Below, in pieces: positions 7,206-16,518 of a DNA stretch of 43,981 nucleotides. Within the stretch, counting starts at the first letter, position 1. Each line of letters begins with the position of its first letter. Position numbers and translations under genes: made by a program. The stretch lies in IMG/VR virus record IMGVR_UViG_3300025736_000056, positions 1 through 43,981 of that record; one strand, written 5' to 3'. The DNA is from a virus. The notes beneath the pieces are model-generated. The model searched no databases. It saw only the letters and a program-made list of their open reading frames with translations, and had not been told where the DNA came from.

Positions 7206-10085
7206 TCAACTAACTTTTTCAAGATTACTTATTCTCTCTTTTAAGTCAACATTCTCTTCGTGCAATTCTTTTATATAAATAGCAAGATGCTCCATTTGCT
7301 CACATAATTGAGATTGAAACTTACCTAAAGATGGTCTGTTCTCTTCAGTCCAATTTAATCGCCCAGTTAATCTAGGTAAATGTCTTTTTTCCTCTATATG
7401 CTTAATAAACTCTTCTCTTGTTGGGATTGTGTATTCCGCACTAATACCTTTGTCAATGTCTTCTTCTTTAATCTCATTATCAAAATATTTATCAAATACG
7501 TAATCTGTTAATAATACATTATCATCATAAACAGCTTTTGCGTTTATTGTACCTGCTCCTTTACTTCCTCCTGTAGGTGAACCCATTATTAGAGAACCAC
7601 CTATATAACTTTTAGATATTGTAGATTCACAATAAATATCCCATCTATTTGTTATTGTTCCGCTTGGATCATTATTTTTAATATATAAACCGTATGCATT
7701 AGTTATCGTTGTTCCTGATACTGCATTAAGAATCTCTGCTCTAATAGCATAAGCTGTATTGACCACTGCGCCTCTTGTTGCATTGTGGATTCCTGCTTTA
7801 CACCAAAGACCATATTGAGTATTTAATGTCCCTGCAAATCCTGCTGTATTTGCAAAAGCATTTCCATTAACACCAATCTTGTATCCTGAATCAGTTATTC
7901 CTGCCGGGATAGTACAATCTGTAATATCACAAAACATAGCTTTATCATAACTAGTACCTGATGATGTCATTACTGTAACTCTGTTAATATTACAACCATT
8001 TTTTGATAAAGTTCCTGCTGGCGTACTACGGTATATAGAAAGCTTAGCGTATGATGATCCATCTGTTCCAACGCCAATACTGTCAAACCCGGCATTTAAG
8101 CTAAACAAATTAGCATCTGTATCTCCTTCGATTCTAAAATCTACGTCTGCTCCATCTTCGTTAAAAACTGCACTGCCTCTTACATCTAATTGTGAAGACG
8201 GCGTATTTGTTCCAATCCCTACATACCCATCACTACCCTGAACGAATAAAGCGTTTGCTTCACCAACACCCTCAACTCTAAAATCATAATCTCCACCACT
8301 TTCATTAACAACTAAACCTTTATTCATTGTTACATCCCCAGTAAACGCTCTTGTACCATCTATCAATGAAGCATACGGATGATCTGCTATATCTGCAAGT
8401 CCTGCTAAACTTCCATGATCTGTAACTGTATTGAAACTCTCTTCACTTATCCCCGGGCGTATATCTTGCCAAACCGCAGATGTAAAATCAGTATCGTTTT
8501 GCTGATAAACAACAGCTGTCAATTTTGGTACTTGTTCTAGTCCCGCGGGGATAGCAGACAATGCCGAATTTTCTGCTTGAGCTTTTGTGTTATAATATGT
8601 GGTTGGATATACCCACCCGATTTTTTCGTTCTGATATATAAAATACGCTTTAGTCCATTTGTTCGCAGGTAATGCCTCTAATCCTTGTCCACCCACCTTA
8701 TCAGGATTATCATAATTGACAGTATCTATTTCAGCGTTTGTATCCGAATCCAAAACACCTGCTGTGTGATAATGTCTTATCATCGCCGTAGTTCTTGATT
8801 TTATTTCTACTGGGGTTTTCCGTTCGATTGTGTCCTTATATAAAACACCGGCATCCATTACCACATCAAGATCGTTGGTAACATCAGTATCTTCGCTTAC
8901 ACTCATTCCGCTAATAATACGAGTTGGAAATATTTCTCGTAATCCTCTTCTTGTATTAGCAATAGTTGTATTCATTAAACTCGTTTCTCTGTATCCTGCG
9001 ATAACGCCGTCATATACAGCAAAATTTGCAATAAGAATTTCATCACTAGATGATGTTGAAGTCGCAATAGTCAATCCGTCGCCACTTACCCACTTTAGAT
9101 AATTTTCTACATTATCTGTTAAATTCCCACTGCCCGCAGTAGTCGATACAAAAAGATTATTTGACTCATCATATATTTCCCCGGTAGTCCAAGAAATCCC
9201 TAGTCCACCAGTTAAAGTTATAGTTATTGCTGATGTTTTACCTCGATTTAATAAATGTTCAAAAGTATCTTTGACAGTATGATCGCTATGATCGGGAATA
9301 TCGTCAGAATCAACTTGATCCGCACTATGTCCCCAATCAATATGATAATCTTTTATTAAGTCATTTGCTATATCGGAAGTAGTAATTGTTGTAAGATAAC
9401 CCTCTGTTGAATGATCGCCCCAACCATACGCAGTATCCCAATCAGCTATGTTTAAATTATCTGCGGTAATATCACCAGTAGTAGCAATATCAAAAGACCC
9501 TGATTTATCCCCTGTTATTCCAGTTTGTGCGTCATCAAGAAGCCAATAAGACCCAGACCCTTCTTCCATCCAACCACCTGAAAAGAAAACCCATAAGATA
9601 AGACCAACGAGTTCCCAAACAAAAACGCCTTCGTCTGGTTCGGTTTCTATCCATGAATCTCCATCCCATTCATATACATATCCGTCTTCCCAACCTTCCG
9701 CAGTTCCATCAGAGCCGTATCTATCACCAATATCAGGATCAACAGGTAATCCACCAGTAGGATCCCACCAATCAATTATTGGCGGTAATATCCATATATC
9801 CTCAAAAGAAAGAACTCCATCACCATTAGTTTGTAAAAATTGGTCTCTATCACCATCATTAATAGGTAAAATAAGCGTATAATCGCTTGCTAAGACACTC
9901 GGTGCTTTAATAGTTACCTTATCTGCCCCAACCCCTGTTTCTTCAAAAGACATCGATTCTTTAGCGTTTACCTTGTATGCGTTGACTACCTTACGACCAC
10001 CAACCATAGTTCTTGAATATGAAAACGGTAAGTTTACATTTAATCCAACAAGTAACAATATAAAAATCCATATTATCTTTTTCAA
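7206..10085 (-). CDS. Large exported tail fibre with C-terminal coiled coil
   Basis: 959 residues, starting at a TTG (10085) with TGGAGATATT upstream. Residues 1-24 form a Sec signal. The shaft contains phage fibre motifs: LQTNGDGVLSFEDI, DWDTAYGWGDHSTEGYLTT and two DxR.EG...VGIGT units (YVGIGTNTPSSQLDVRG). The last 80 residues (IDKGISAEYTIPTREEFIKH to ISNLEKVS) with HLPRL and a terminal heptad helix look like the end of trimeric fibres that carry or replace an S74-type chaperone; I see no clear S74 catalytic dyad. Likely the main host-contact fibre. Confidence 0.7.
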   Translation of the reverse strand: MKKIIWIFILLLVGLNVNLPFSYSRTMVGGRKVVNAYKVNAKESMSFEETGVGADKVTIKAPSVLASDYTLILPINDGDRDQFLQTNGDGVLSFEDIWILPPIIDWWDPTGGLPVDPDIGDRYGSDGTAEGWEDGYVYEWDGDSWIETEPDEGVFVWELVGLILWVFFSGGWMEEGSGSYWLLDDAQTGITGDKSGSFDIATTGDITADNLNIADWDTAYGWGDHSTEGYLTTITTSDIANDLIKDYHIDWGHSADQVDSDDIPDHSDHTVKDTFEHLLNRGKTSAITITLTGGLGISWTTGEIYDESNNLFVSTTAGSGNLTDNVENYLKWVSGDGLTIATSTSSSDEILIANFAVYDGVIAGYRETSLMNTTIANTRRGLREIFPTRIISGMSVSEDTDVTNDLDVVMDAGVLYKDTIERKTPVEIKSRTTAMIRHYHTAGVLDSDTNAEIDTVNYDNPDKVGGQGLEALPANKWTKAYFIYQNEKIGWVYPTTYYNTKAQAENSALSAIPAGLEQVPKLTAVVYQQNDTDFTSAVWQDIRPGISEESFNTVTDHGSLAGLADIADHPYASLIDGTRAFTGDVTMNKGLVVNESGGDYDFRVEGVGEANALFVQGSDGYVGIGTNTPSSQLDVRGSAVFNEDGADVDFRIEGDTDANLFSLNAGFDSIGVGTDGSSYAKLSIYRSTPAGTLSKNGCNINRVTVMTSSGTSYDKAMFCDITDCTIPAGITDSGYKIGVNGNAFANTAGFAGTLNTQYGLWCKAGIHNATRGAVVNTAYAIRAEILNAVSGTTITNAYGLYIKNNDPSGTITNRWDIYCESTISKSYIGGSLIMGSPTGGSKGAGTINAKAVYDDNVLLTDYVFDKYFDNEIKEEDIDKGISAEYTIPTREEFIKHIEEKRHLPRLTGRLNWTEENRPSLGKFQSQLCEQMEHLAIYIKELHEENVDLKERISNLEKVS

Positions 10086-10095
10086 AATATCTCCA

Positions 10096-10503
10096 TTAAG
10101 TTAAAATTTCATATATTATCGTTACATACAAAATACCTACTGCATCAGTTCCACTTGATTTAATCGTCAACTCGTCTCCTGATTCCCCGATAACCCCTAA
10201 AAGATTATCTCCTGCAATTAACCCAATATCTGCCGTTCCGTCAAAATCAGCTTGCCCGATTGCTGTATCATAGTTTGCACCTGTTAAAGAATTAAAAGAC
10301 ACAGTAATTGTGGTATCGTCTAAATTAGCCGATGAGTGAATTAATACTTGATGAACCTTGAATTTGCCAACAATATCAGTTGTATAATTTAAAACTGCAC
10401 TTGATAAATCCTGCGATGTTTCTTTCCTATCAAGGTTAGTCTTGATAAGCATTATCGGAACACCATCTTCTGTCAGTTTTTCTAAATCTTCTTGCCAACC
10501 CAT
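10096..10503 (-). CDS. Putative virion protein (beta-rich, 135 aa)
   Basis: Starts MGWQEDLEKLTEDGVPIMLI, no signal peptide, followed by a beta-rich body (VGKFKVHQVLIHSSANLDDT, YDTAIGQADFDGTADIGLIA). General form resembles the protein at 6386-6790. AAGGGG precedes the start. It lies directly upstream of the large fibre gene; a fibre-attachment or accessory role is possible but not shown. Confidence 0.5.
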   Translation of the reverse strand: MGWQEDLEKLTEDGVPIMLIKTNLDRKETSQDLSSAVLNYTTDIVGKFKVHQVLIHSSANLDDTTITVSFNSLTGANYDTAIGQADFDGTADIGLIAGDNLLGVIGESGDELTIKSSGTDAVGILYVTIIYEILT

Positions 10504-10506
10504 ACA

Positions 10507-11394
10507 TTAACCCCTTGATTTTTTCTTTAATATCTCTCGTCGTTTCTCTAGGTCTGAATTGTCGTGTTTTAATGCCTTTTCCCAATCGTCCAGGTGTTCT
10601 TCTTTTTCTTGAAGAGCAATTGCAGTTTTCTCTTGATTCTTCTTGTTTTGACGAATCCTATTCTCACGGTCAAGAAGGCTCTTTTTCTGATCCTCTATCT
10701 CTGCAAATGCACTGTCTACGTCTTTTTGTAGTTTCCCGTTGTTTCGTATGTTTTTTTCAAGAGTATTATTTTGTAAATGTTTCAATTCCATTTGTGTGTT
10801 TAAAACATTTTTCTTCACAGAAAGTTCAGATTCAAATTCTTTAAGTTCTGTCTCTTTCGCAAAAGCTTCTGCTACCTTATTTTTAGCGTCATCTAATATT
10901 AAATGGTTTCTATTGTATTGTTTTTTAAGTTCTGTTTTTTCTTGTTCAAATACTTTTTTGTCAGTGTCCAGTTCTTCTATCGTTGTATTAACTTTGACCG
11001 TATCTTTGCGAATGTCATCTTGTGCTTTTTTTATCTGTAAATTATACTTTTCGTAATAAGCACGATCAGCAAGATGTATTGAATTAAGTTCTAACTCTTT
11101 ATTGTGTAGTTCTTTGAATAACTTATCGTTTACAGTTGCTCGCAATTCAATTTCACTAGCACGCAAGTCAAGTGAAGTACTGTGTGCCTGCAATTCTTTC
11201 TCTTTTAATTGATTTTCTATTACAAGGTTTTTCTCTGCCTGTTTTCTTTTCTCTGTCAACTCAACAATTTCTTGTTTCAACAACGCAATATCTTTTTTAT
11301 ATTTCGCAAGAATCGCATCTGTTTCTTTCTTTACTTTCTTTGATGGTTCAATATGTACTATTTCTTGTTTCTGGTTCCAACCATTTATTCTCAT
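10507..11394 (-). CDS. Long coiled-coil protein (295 aa)
   Basis: Almost the whole protein from residue 20 to the end is a continuous heptad-type helix rich in K, E, L and Q (ALLKQEIVELTEKRKQAEKN, KNVLNTQMELKHLQNNTLEK). No signal peptide. Such proteins in late regions may be fibre shafts, cores or internal virion rods. No family recognised. AAAGGAAAG precedes the ATG. A plus-strand HNH gene begins 15 bases upstream on the other strand. Confidence 0.6.
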   Translation of the reverse strand: MRINGWNQKQEIVHIEPSKKVKKETDAILAKYKKDIALLKQEIVELTEKRKQAEKNLVIENQLKEKELQAHSTSLDLRASEIELRATVNDKLFKELHNKELELNSIHLADRAYYEKYNLQIKKAQDDIRKDTVKVNTTIEELDTDKKVFEQEKTELKKQYNRNHLILDDAKNKVAEAFAKETELKEFESELSVKKNVLNTQMELKHLQNNTLEKNIRNNGKLQKDVDSAFAEIEDQKKSLLDRENRIRQNKKNQEKTAIALQEKEEHLDDWEKALKHDNSDLEKRREILKKKSRG

Positions 11395-11408
11395 GATACT
11401 TTCCTTTT

Positions 11409-11732
11409 ATGAATAATACTTGTGAAAGCTATGCGTGGAAAGGTGGCAAGACAGAGCATCAGGGCTACTTGTACATAAATAGCCCTGATCACCCTCATCG
11501 TCTTTCTAATGGTTTTTGTGCAGAACATCGCCTTGTCTGCGAAAAATACCTTGGACGTTATCTTACGAAAAAAGAAGTTGTCCATCATATCAATAAAGTC
11601 ACTAATGACAACCGAATTCAAAATCTTATGATTTTTAAAAATCAAGGTTATCATAGTGCTTTTCATAGATTCGGACATTGTTCGCAACAAGGTATTATCT
11701 TTGATGGTCGAAATTCTACAAACCATTTATAA
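11409..11732 (+). CDS. HNH endonuclease (free-standing, homing-type)
   Basis: 107 residues on the strand opposite to all neighbours. Contains WKGGK, YLYINSPDHPHRLSNGF and the HNH core AEHRLVCEKYLGRYL, EVVHHINKVTNDNRIQNLM, FHRFG. HxxxR...HHIN...N..NL is the standard phage HNH pattern. It is a shorter paralogue of the HNH gene at 24959-25510, lacking the zinc-finger N-terminus. It sits in the gap between two late genes, a common site for mobile endonucleases. Ribosome site is weak. Confidence 0.8.
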   Translation: MNNTCESYAWKGGKTEHQGYLYINSPDHPHRLSNGFCAEHRLVCEKYLGRYLTKKEVVHHINKVTNDNRIQNLMIFKNQGYHSAFHRFGHCSQQGIIFDGRNSTNHL

Positions 11733-11764
11733 TCCTTTCCTGTTTTATGCTGTATTATGCTGTA

Positions 11765-12673
11765 TTATTCTGTTGACTCCCAAAGCACTTCAAAATACGT
11801 TACATCTAATGTACCACTATTTGCCAAGGCACTTGCTGACTCATCAACTGTAACTTCAATAGTTACTAAATCACCAACTGCAATAGTTTCAACTTCAATA
11901 TTATATTGTTCTTTAAACATCTTTCCATTGTCTGCACTTGCATCTGCAACAACAGTTGTTTGATCTGCTAATGCTGTTCCCGCAGCATCCATTGCTTCAC
12001 CTTCACCCGCTGCATTTACAGTAAAATCAAACTGTGCTTCATCTGTTTCATCTTCTGCGGTGCTAAATGACCAATATACATTTAGTCTTGCAGAATCGAC
12101 TACATAACCAGCCGGAACAACCCAATGAATATAAGCAATATCATCGCCTGTTGCTCCACCATCTGCATCAAATTGAAGAGCAGGGAAAACAGCTTGTCCA
12201 TTTGTTCCAACTTGTGCAACAGCAGGAGGAGATGTACCATCAAGCTCTACATCTTCAATTGGGATAAGAACAGTTCTAGTCTGTCCACCACCAAATACAA
12301 CAGTTTTAGCAAATGTTGCGATTTGATCTTCAGCCATTGAGATAATAGGCGTAGTATCAGGAGCTGACCCTAGCCCAATGATTAAATCATCCGTTCCATC
12401 ATCAAGAGAAATATGATAGTCTTGTGTATTACCATCAAACGTAATAATAGTATCTTCTGCCCCTGCATCACCAAGCGTAAGAGCGTCAACAAATATCTCC
12501 TGTACTTCTGATCCTGATTCACCAATATCATAATCACCAGTCGGAACAATATCACCGTCCTCAACTTCCCAACTATCATTGCCTATTGTCCCTTCAAGAT
12601 ATGCAAATGCTGGCAAGTTAAACGCCACCATTCCCACGAAGAGCAATAAACATAAAAACTTTCTCATTTTCAT
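11765..12673 (-). CDS. Exported virion/fibre-like protein
   Basis: 302 residues. Residues 1-24 form a Sec signal (core FLCLLLFVGMVAFNLPAFA). Body: LTLGDAGAEDTIITFDGNTQ and FEVLWESTE at the end are typical of fibre or beta-sandwich proteins found in groundwater phage contigs; many Asp/Gly/Ala, no Cys in the mature part. GGAGG stands before the ATG. It is the first exported gene after the capsid gene block. Function inferred from context. Confidence 0.6.
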   Translation of the reverse strand: MKMRKFLCLLLFVGMVAFNLPAFAYLEGTIGNDSWEVEDGDIVPTGDYDIGESGSEVQEIFVDALTLGDAGAEDTIITFDGNTQDYHISLDDGTDDLIIGLGSAPDTTPIISMAEDQIATFAKTVVFGGGQTRTVLIPIEDVELDGTSPPAVAQVGTNGQAVFPALQFDADGGATGDDIAYIHWVVPAGYVVDSARLNVYWSFSTAEDETDEAQFDFTVNAAGEGEAMDAAGTALADQTTVVADASADNGKMFKEQYNIEVETIAVGDLVTIEVTVDESASALANSGTLDVTYFEVLWESTE

Positions 12674-12701
12674 ACTATCCTCCGATTTTGTCTATTTAAA
12701 A

Positions 12702-12950
12702 TTATTTCAACAATGCTTCCATTGTTTTAGGTCTCCACCCTTTTAATTGTCCATCTTCCTGATACTTTAACATTTGCTTCATTGTTACAACTATCCATCC
12801 ATCGATACTATCTTCCAGTACTTCTTCTACTTCCAGTACTTCTTCTACTTCCTGTACTTCTTCCTCAACATCGATGTCCTGCACTACTTCCTCAACATCG
12901 ATGTCTTTTACTTTTTTCTTTATATTGTTTACATCCTTTTTTTTTGACAT
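12702..12950 (-). CDS. Small acidic-repeat protein
   Basis: 82 residues from the ATG at 12950 (GGAG eight bases upstream; a TTG two codons earlier is also possible). Basic N-terminus (MSKKKDVNNIKKKVK) followed by tandem acidic units DIDVEEVVQDIDVEEEVQ and EVEEVLEVEEVLED, then a globular C-terminus with GQLKGWRPKTMEALLK. The repeat is also visible in DNA as CTTCTACTTCCAGTACTT units at 12823-12865. Function unknown. Confidence 0.5.
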   Translation of the reverse strand: MSKKKDVNNIKKKVKDIDVEEVVQDIDVEEEVQEVEEVLEVEEVLEDSIDGWIVVTMKQMLKYQEDGQLKGWRPKTMEALLK

Positions 12951-12963
12951 TCTCAACGCTCCT

Positions 12964-13221
12964 TTAATCTTTTGTAACTCCTGCTCTTAAAAGAAACCTT
13001 TGCGTTTCTTCGTAATTTTCTGCTTTTATAAGTGACTCTTCTTCTGCAATAAGTTCTTTTCTGCAAAGAGGGCAAATATAGTCTCCTTGATAAAGTACAA
13101 GCTCAATACCATTACCTACGGTATCAGTAGGGTCGGCATCAGGCGATGTTGCGTCTGGATCGTCTCCACCACGTCCACCGCATCTTTTGCAATAACCAAA
13201 TACTTTCTCAGAAAAACTCAT
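12964..13221 (-). CDS. Small zinc-ribbon protein next to the capsid gene
   Basis: 85 residues with two CxxC pairs, CKRCGGRGG near residue 11 and CPLCRKEL near residue 52, a spacing compatible with one zinc ribbon. Between them is an Asp/Pro-rich loop. GGGGG upstream of the ATG. It lies immediately downstream of the major capsid protein. Role unknown; could bind the capsid or nucleic acid. Confidence 0.55.
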   Translation of the reverse strand: MSFSEKVFGYCKRCGGRGGDDPDATSPDADPTDTVGNGIELVLYQGDYICPLCRKELIAEEESLIKAENYEETQRFLLRAGVTKD

Positions 13222-13248
13222 TTTGCCCCCTTACAGGTTAATTAATAC

Positions 13249-14226
13249 TTACGCAGCAGTTCCACCACCACGAGATACATTCCGCCAATCTTTGAATAAT
13301 ACGCCTTGTCTTAAATCGATAGATACTTTATACCCTCGATTATCTTCATCCCTAAAAAATCTTATTTCAGGAGACTGTCTCTTGTGAAATTGCATGTTTT
13401 GAGACTGACGTTTCAAGAGATAAAACGCACTATCAGACAAATAATCCCAATCCATTACACTTACGATCTTGTAATAGACATTCTTATCGTTTATTTGTGA
13501 AGATGGCATTCCTCGAGAAGTATCAACAATTCTTTCTGCTGCAAATCTATCAGCACCAGGACTAACAAGAAGAGTATCACAAGGATTTGAACAAACTCTG
13601 TCTCGTTCATCTCTGTTGTTTGTTGCAGTATGAAGATTATACAAAATTTCAAAATTCGCAGGTGTAAGAGTCAATCCAGCGATGGAGTTATAATATGTTC
13701 CACCATTTTTAGTTGATCTTATATTTCCAGTAAGATTGAAAAATGGTTTTGAATCATACATCATGTTACCGCTTGAATCAGTGTTGTTGGTATGAGTACC
13801 ATTAAATACCCATTCTCCAAGTAAATCTCCACCACGATTAAACGGAGTCGCTCCCATGACTTCTTCGGCATATCTTGTTGATTTTCCCCAAGAACTTGCA
13901 AGAGATTTCAAAAAGTTCCCAAGCTTTACTGTATCTTCAACTGCTTCTTTTGTAAGCGAGATACCATCGCTATAAGTCCAATATCTTGTAAGATACTCCC
14001 AACCTTGCTTTGGGCTCTTATAGTCGATGCTTTCTCCTTCAACTTCGTGGCGTTTTAAATTGCCTGCACCAAGAATTTGAGTTTCTTTATCACCTGCACC
14101 CGAAACTTTACTTTTAACGTGATATATTTTATCGTGAACTGTGTCAACTTCCTTATATGTTTCGTATTGTGCCTCGTACATATCTTTTGTGTATAAGGCT
14201 AGATTATCTCCTCTAACTCCCGGCAT
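13249..14226 (-). CDS. Major capsid protein
   Basis: 325 residues, start MPGVRGDN with GGGAGG upstream. Located after scaffold and decoration-like genes, the usual place for the coat protein. Features include a long helix-like stretch (EAVEDTVKLGNFLKSLASSW), ATPFNRGGDLLGEWVFNGTH, LTLTPANFEILYNLHTATNN and a late beta segment (SPEIRFFRDEDNRGYKVSID), consistent with an HK97-fold coat protein. No signal peptide. The identity rests on context, size and overall pattern, not on a diagnostic motif. Confidence 0.8.
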   Translation of the reverse strand: MPGVRGDNLALYTKDMYEAQYETYKEVDTVHDKIYHVKSKVSGAGDKETQILGAGNLKRHEVEGESIDYKSPKQGWEYLTRYWTYSDGISLTKEAVEDTVKLGNFLKSLASSWGKSTRYAEEVMGATPFNRGGDLLGEWVFNGTHTNNTDSSGNMMYDSKPFFNLTGNIRSTKNGGTYYNSIAGLTLTPANFEILYNLHTATNNRDERDRVCSNPCDTLLVSPGADRFAAERIVDTSRGMPSSQINDKNVYYKIVSVMDWDYLSDSAFYLLKRQSQNMQFHKRQSPEIRFFRDEDNRGYKVSIDLRQGVLFKDWRNVSRGGGTAA

Positions 14227-14278
14227 GTTTGCCTCCCTTTTTTATCGTTATTTATTGTTTACTTATTATTTACTTAGT

Positions 14279-14731
14279 TTAGTCTGTTACCCCAGTTGCA
14301 CCCATTTTATTAGGATTCATCATTACATCAACATAATCATTGTCATCAACGTCTCCGTCAATAAGAATAATGGTATCTTCTGCTGTTGCATCTAGCTGAA
14401 CACCTTGAATATTAGAAGATACTGCAAGATCACAACTTTCCCCACGCATTGAAGCAACATAAGTTCCTGAATCAACTGGGATTCTAAATTTTGCAGTTGG
14501 ATCGATAATACAATTGTATTTTGTTCCACCTTCAGTAGTTGAAGTTGTTTCTTCAGGAGCTTCAACAAAACCAAAGATTGCACTGTCCCCATCTCCTGCA
14601 ATTTCTCCACGTCCATTTGCATCAAGTGTTACAAATCGTCCACTTGCAGCCTTTATTACTTCACTTGCTCCCATTTCAATTTGGACTGATACTTTCCCGC
14701 CACCAATCCATCCATATTTCATTTGTTTCAT
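14279..14731 (-). CDS. Head decoration / capsid stabilisation-like protein
   Basis: 150 residues, Gly/Ala/Asp-rich and beta-like (GASEVIKAASGRFVTLDANG, AIFGFVEAPEE, TAKFRIPVDSGTYVASM). This size and style, and a position between scaffold and coat genes, fit small decoration proteins that trimerise on capsids. AAGGAGAAG precedes the ATG. No signal peptide. Confidence 0.55.
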   Translation of the reverse strand: MKQMKYGWIGGGKVSVQIEMGASEVIKAASGRFVTLDANGRGEIAGDGDSAIFGFVEAPEETTSTTEGGTKYNCIIDPTAKFRIPVDSGTYVASMRGESCDLAVSSNIQGVQLDATAEDTIILIDGDVDDNDYVDVMMNPNKMGATGVTD

Positions 14732-14746
14732 CGTTTCTTCTCCTTT

Positions 14747-16009
14747 TTATTGATTCTTTTTGTCAATCTTTTTTCTTTTTTCTACAAAATCATTATAAAA
14801 CTCGATGATTTTCTCTTCTGTAAGACCAGCGCCACCAAACATGTTTTTCGCTCTTGTAAGATCTTCGTTTGAAAGCACAGACTTCTTTGTCTTAGTTTTG
14901 ATTGAGGATCCTTTTGCAACAGACTTCTTTTCTCCAAGTATCTTCGCCTGTTCAGTTCCCTTTTTATATTCTTTCTCTTTTGCCTTTTTCAGATCTTCAT
15001 CATAGTGTTTACCCTTAGCCAAAAGAATTAAATCATCAAGTGTAAACTTTGGATTCAAGAGCTGGATATCAGACATCTTGTCAAGCATTGGTTTAACATC
15101 AGTAAGAAATCTTTGATGCGAAGCAGTTAGCGTACTAATGAACTCTATTCTTTTCTTTGTTGCATGTTTATTCGTCTCTCGTTGCTTATCAGCTTGTAGA
15201 GAAGTCATTTTTTGTTCAATCTCCCGATATGCCATCTTCCAAACTTCCGAATCTTCAAGGTCGTCTGTCTTATCAGGATGCTCTTCTCTATACGATTCAG
15301 TTGCTATTTGTTGAAATTCGTCAACACTGTATTCTTTTCCCTCAAGAGTTACTGTTTTAGGAAATAATGAAGTTTCGCCTATTTTATGATTAAGGTATTC
15401 AACCTCTTTCTTGATTGAACGATTCTCTTCATCTACTTTTGACGTATGAGACTGTAAGTTCCGATATGCAAACGCTATCTTCTTTTTATCGTCTCCATAT
15501 TTCTTGACTATCCCATTAACTCCCTCGATTATTTCTCGGGCTTCTGGTTCGTCAATTCCGTTTGCTTCGGCATACTTAGTAATTTCAGTTTCAATGTCCT
15601 CTCCTGCTGACTGTTCTTCCTGTTCTTTTTTAGTCGCTTCCTCTTCTGCTCTTTTTTCCTTCTCTTCTTCTGATTCTCCCTCTTGATCTTCCTCAGAATT
15701 TTCTCCTGTGTCTTCGCCTTCTTCGTCGTTTCCTTCGTCGGTGTTGTCGTCTTCGTCGTCTGATTCTTCCGAATCGTCGTTAGAAGCGTCAGCATCTTTG
15801 TTATTACCTTCATCCTCTCCCCCTTCTTTCGCTTTCTCTCTTTCAAGGTGAAGATCCCACGAAGATTTCCCCGAATCTCTTGACCCACTCTCTTTCAAGG
15901 CTCTTTCTTTTAGCACTTCACTCAATATCGCTTTCTCTTGCGCTTCTGAAAGTTCTTCCTGACTTTTTAATTGCTCTTGATCGAGAATGTTTTTGTCTGT
16001 TTCTGACAT
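14747..16009 (-). CDS. Capsid scaffolding protein
   Basis: 420 residues from the ATG at 16009, chosen because CAAGGAGTCAAGATT precedes it; an earlier ATG at 16081 lacks a good site. Residues 60-150 are extremely acidic (D/E/N/S), followed by coiled helices and a basic C-terminus (KIIEFYNDFVEKRKKIDKKN), the standard design of phage scaffolds, whose basic tail binds coat protein. Contains MSDIQLLNPKFTLDDLILLA. It is the first gene after the strong terminator at 16154-16196. Confidence 0.65.
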   Translation of the reverse strand: MSETDKNILDQEQLKSQEELSEAQEKAILSEVLKERALKESGSRDSGKSSWDLHLEREKAKEGGEDEGNNKDADASNDDSEESDDEDDNTDEGNDEEGEDTGENSEEDQEGESEEEKEKRAEEEATKKEQEEQSAGEDIETEITKYAEANGIDEPEAREIIEGVNGIVKKYGDDKKKIAFAYRNLQSHTSKVDEENRSIKKEVEYLNHKIGETSLFPKTVTLEGKEYSVDEFQQIATESYREEHPDKTDDLEDSEVWKMAYREIEQKMTSLQADKQRETNKHATKKRIEFISTLTASHQRFLTDVKPMLDKMSDIQLLNPKFTLDDLILLAKGKHYDEDLKKAKEKEYKKGTEQAKILGEKKSVAKGSSIKTKTKKSVLSNEDLTRAKNMFGGAGLTEEKIIEFYNDFVEKRKKIDKKNQ

Positions 16010-16153
16010 AATCTTGACTCCTTGTGTTTTGCGGGCTGAACTGTAACAGGTTCCGCTATTTTGTTTTTTGGCGGGTTGCATGATTGCAAGTTCCGCAGTG
16101 TTTTCTTCTTGGAAGAGCCGGCTTGATCGTCGGGTATCTTCTCTATTTCAAAC

Positions 16154-16196
16154 AAAAAAATCCCGGTAAATACGTTTTCGCGCGTATCTACCGGGA
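16154..16196 (-). terminator. Rho-independent terminator
   Basis: Arms 16161-16174 and 16183-16196 form a 14-bp stem (one G.T on the minus strand) around an 8-base loop, followed on the minus strand by seven Ts. It follows the accessory block (18422-16261) and precedes the scaffold gene, so capsid genes need read-through or a separate promoter. I found no convincing promoter between 16010 and 16153. Confidence 0.85.
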
Positions 16197-16260
16197 TTCT
16201 TAGGATCCTCTTGGTTCAATATTTATGCTCTTATGGCACTATTATCTATCTCACAACAAA

Positions 16261-16518
16261 TTAGCCTGCTACCTCATCATAAGTTTCGTTAAAAATATCT
16301 TCCTTACATGCGTAAAATTCACCTTTAACACCTTTGATGATAAAATCTCCCTTTGCTACTTCAAATTCATTCTTTTTATTTTCAAGAGTTGTTAGGTATA
16401 GATCTTTTCTCTCATCAAATCTAGCAAATTTACCACAAAAGAAAATTATATCTTGTGGATTATTTCCATCCCATTTTATTGCTTCAATAATTACTGGTTT
16501 TTTTCTATATGTTTTCAT
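16261..16518 (-). CDS. Conserved small phage protein (YRKKPVxxEAxxW family)
   Basis: 85 residues: TYRKKPVIIEAIKWDGNN at the start and KGDFIIKGVKGEFYACKEDI near the end form a pattern seen in very many phages. Function unknown to me. Start overlaps the upstream gene by four bases (ATGA), so the two are coupled. It is the last gene before the terminator. Confidence 0.7.
   Translation of the reverse strand: MKTYRKKPVIIEAIKWDGNNPQDIIFFCGKFARFDERKDLYLTTLENKKNEFEVAKGDFIIKGVKGEFYACKEDIFNETYDEVAG

Noticed and set aside
15967-16155. Minus-strand open frame upstream of the scaffold gene
   Set aside because: It begins inside the terminator tail, has no ribosome site, and overlaps the scaffold start in another frame.
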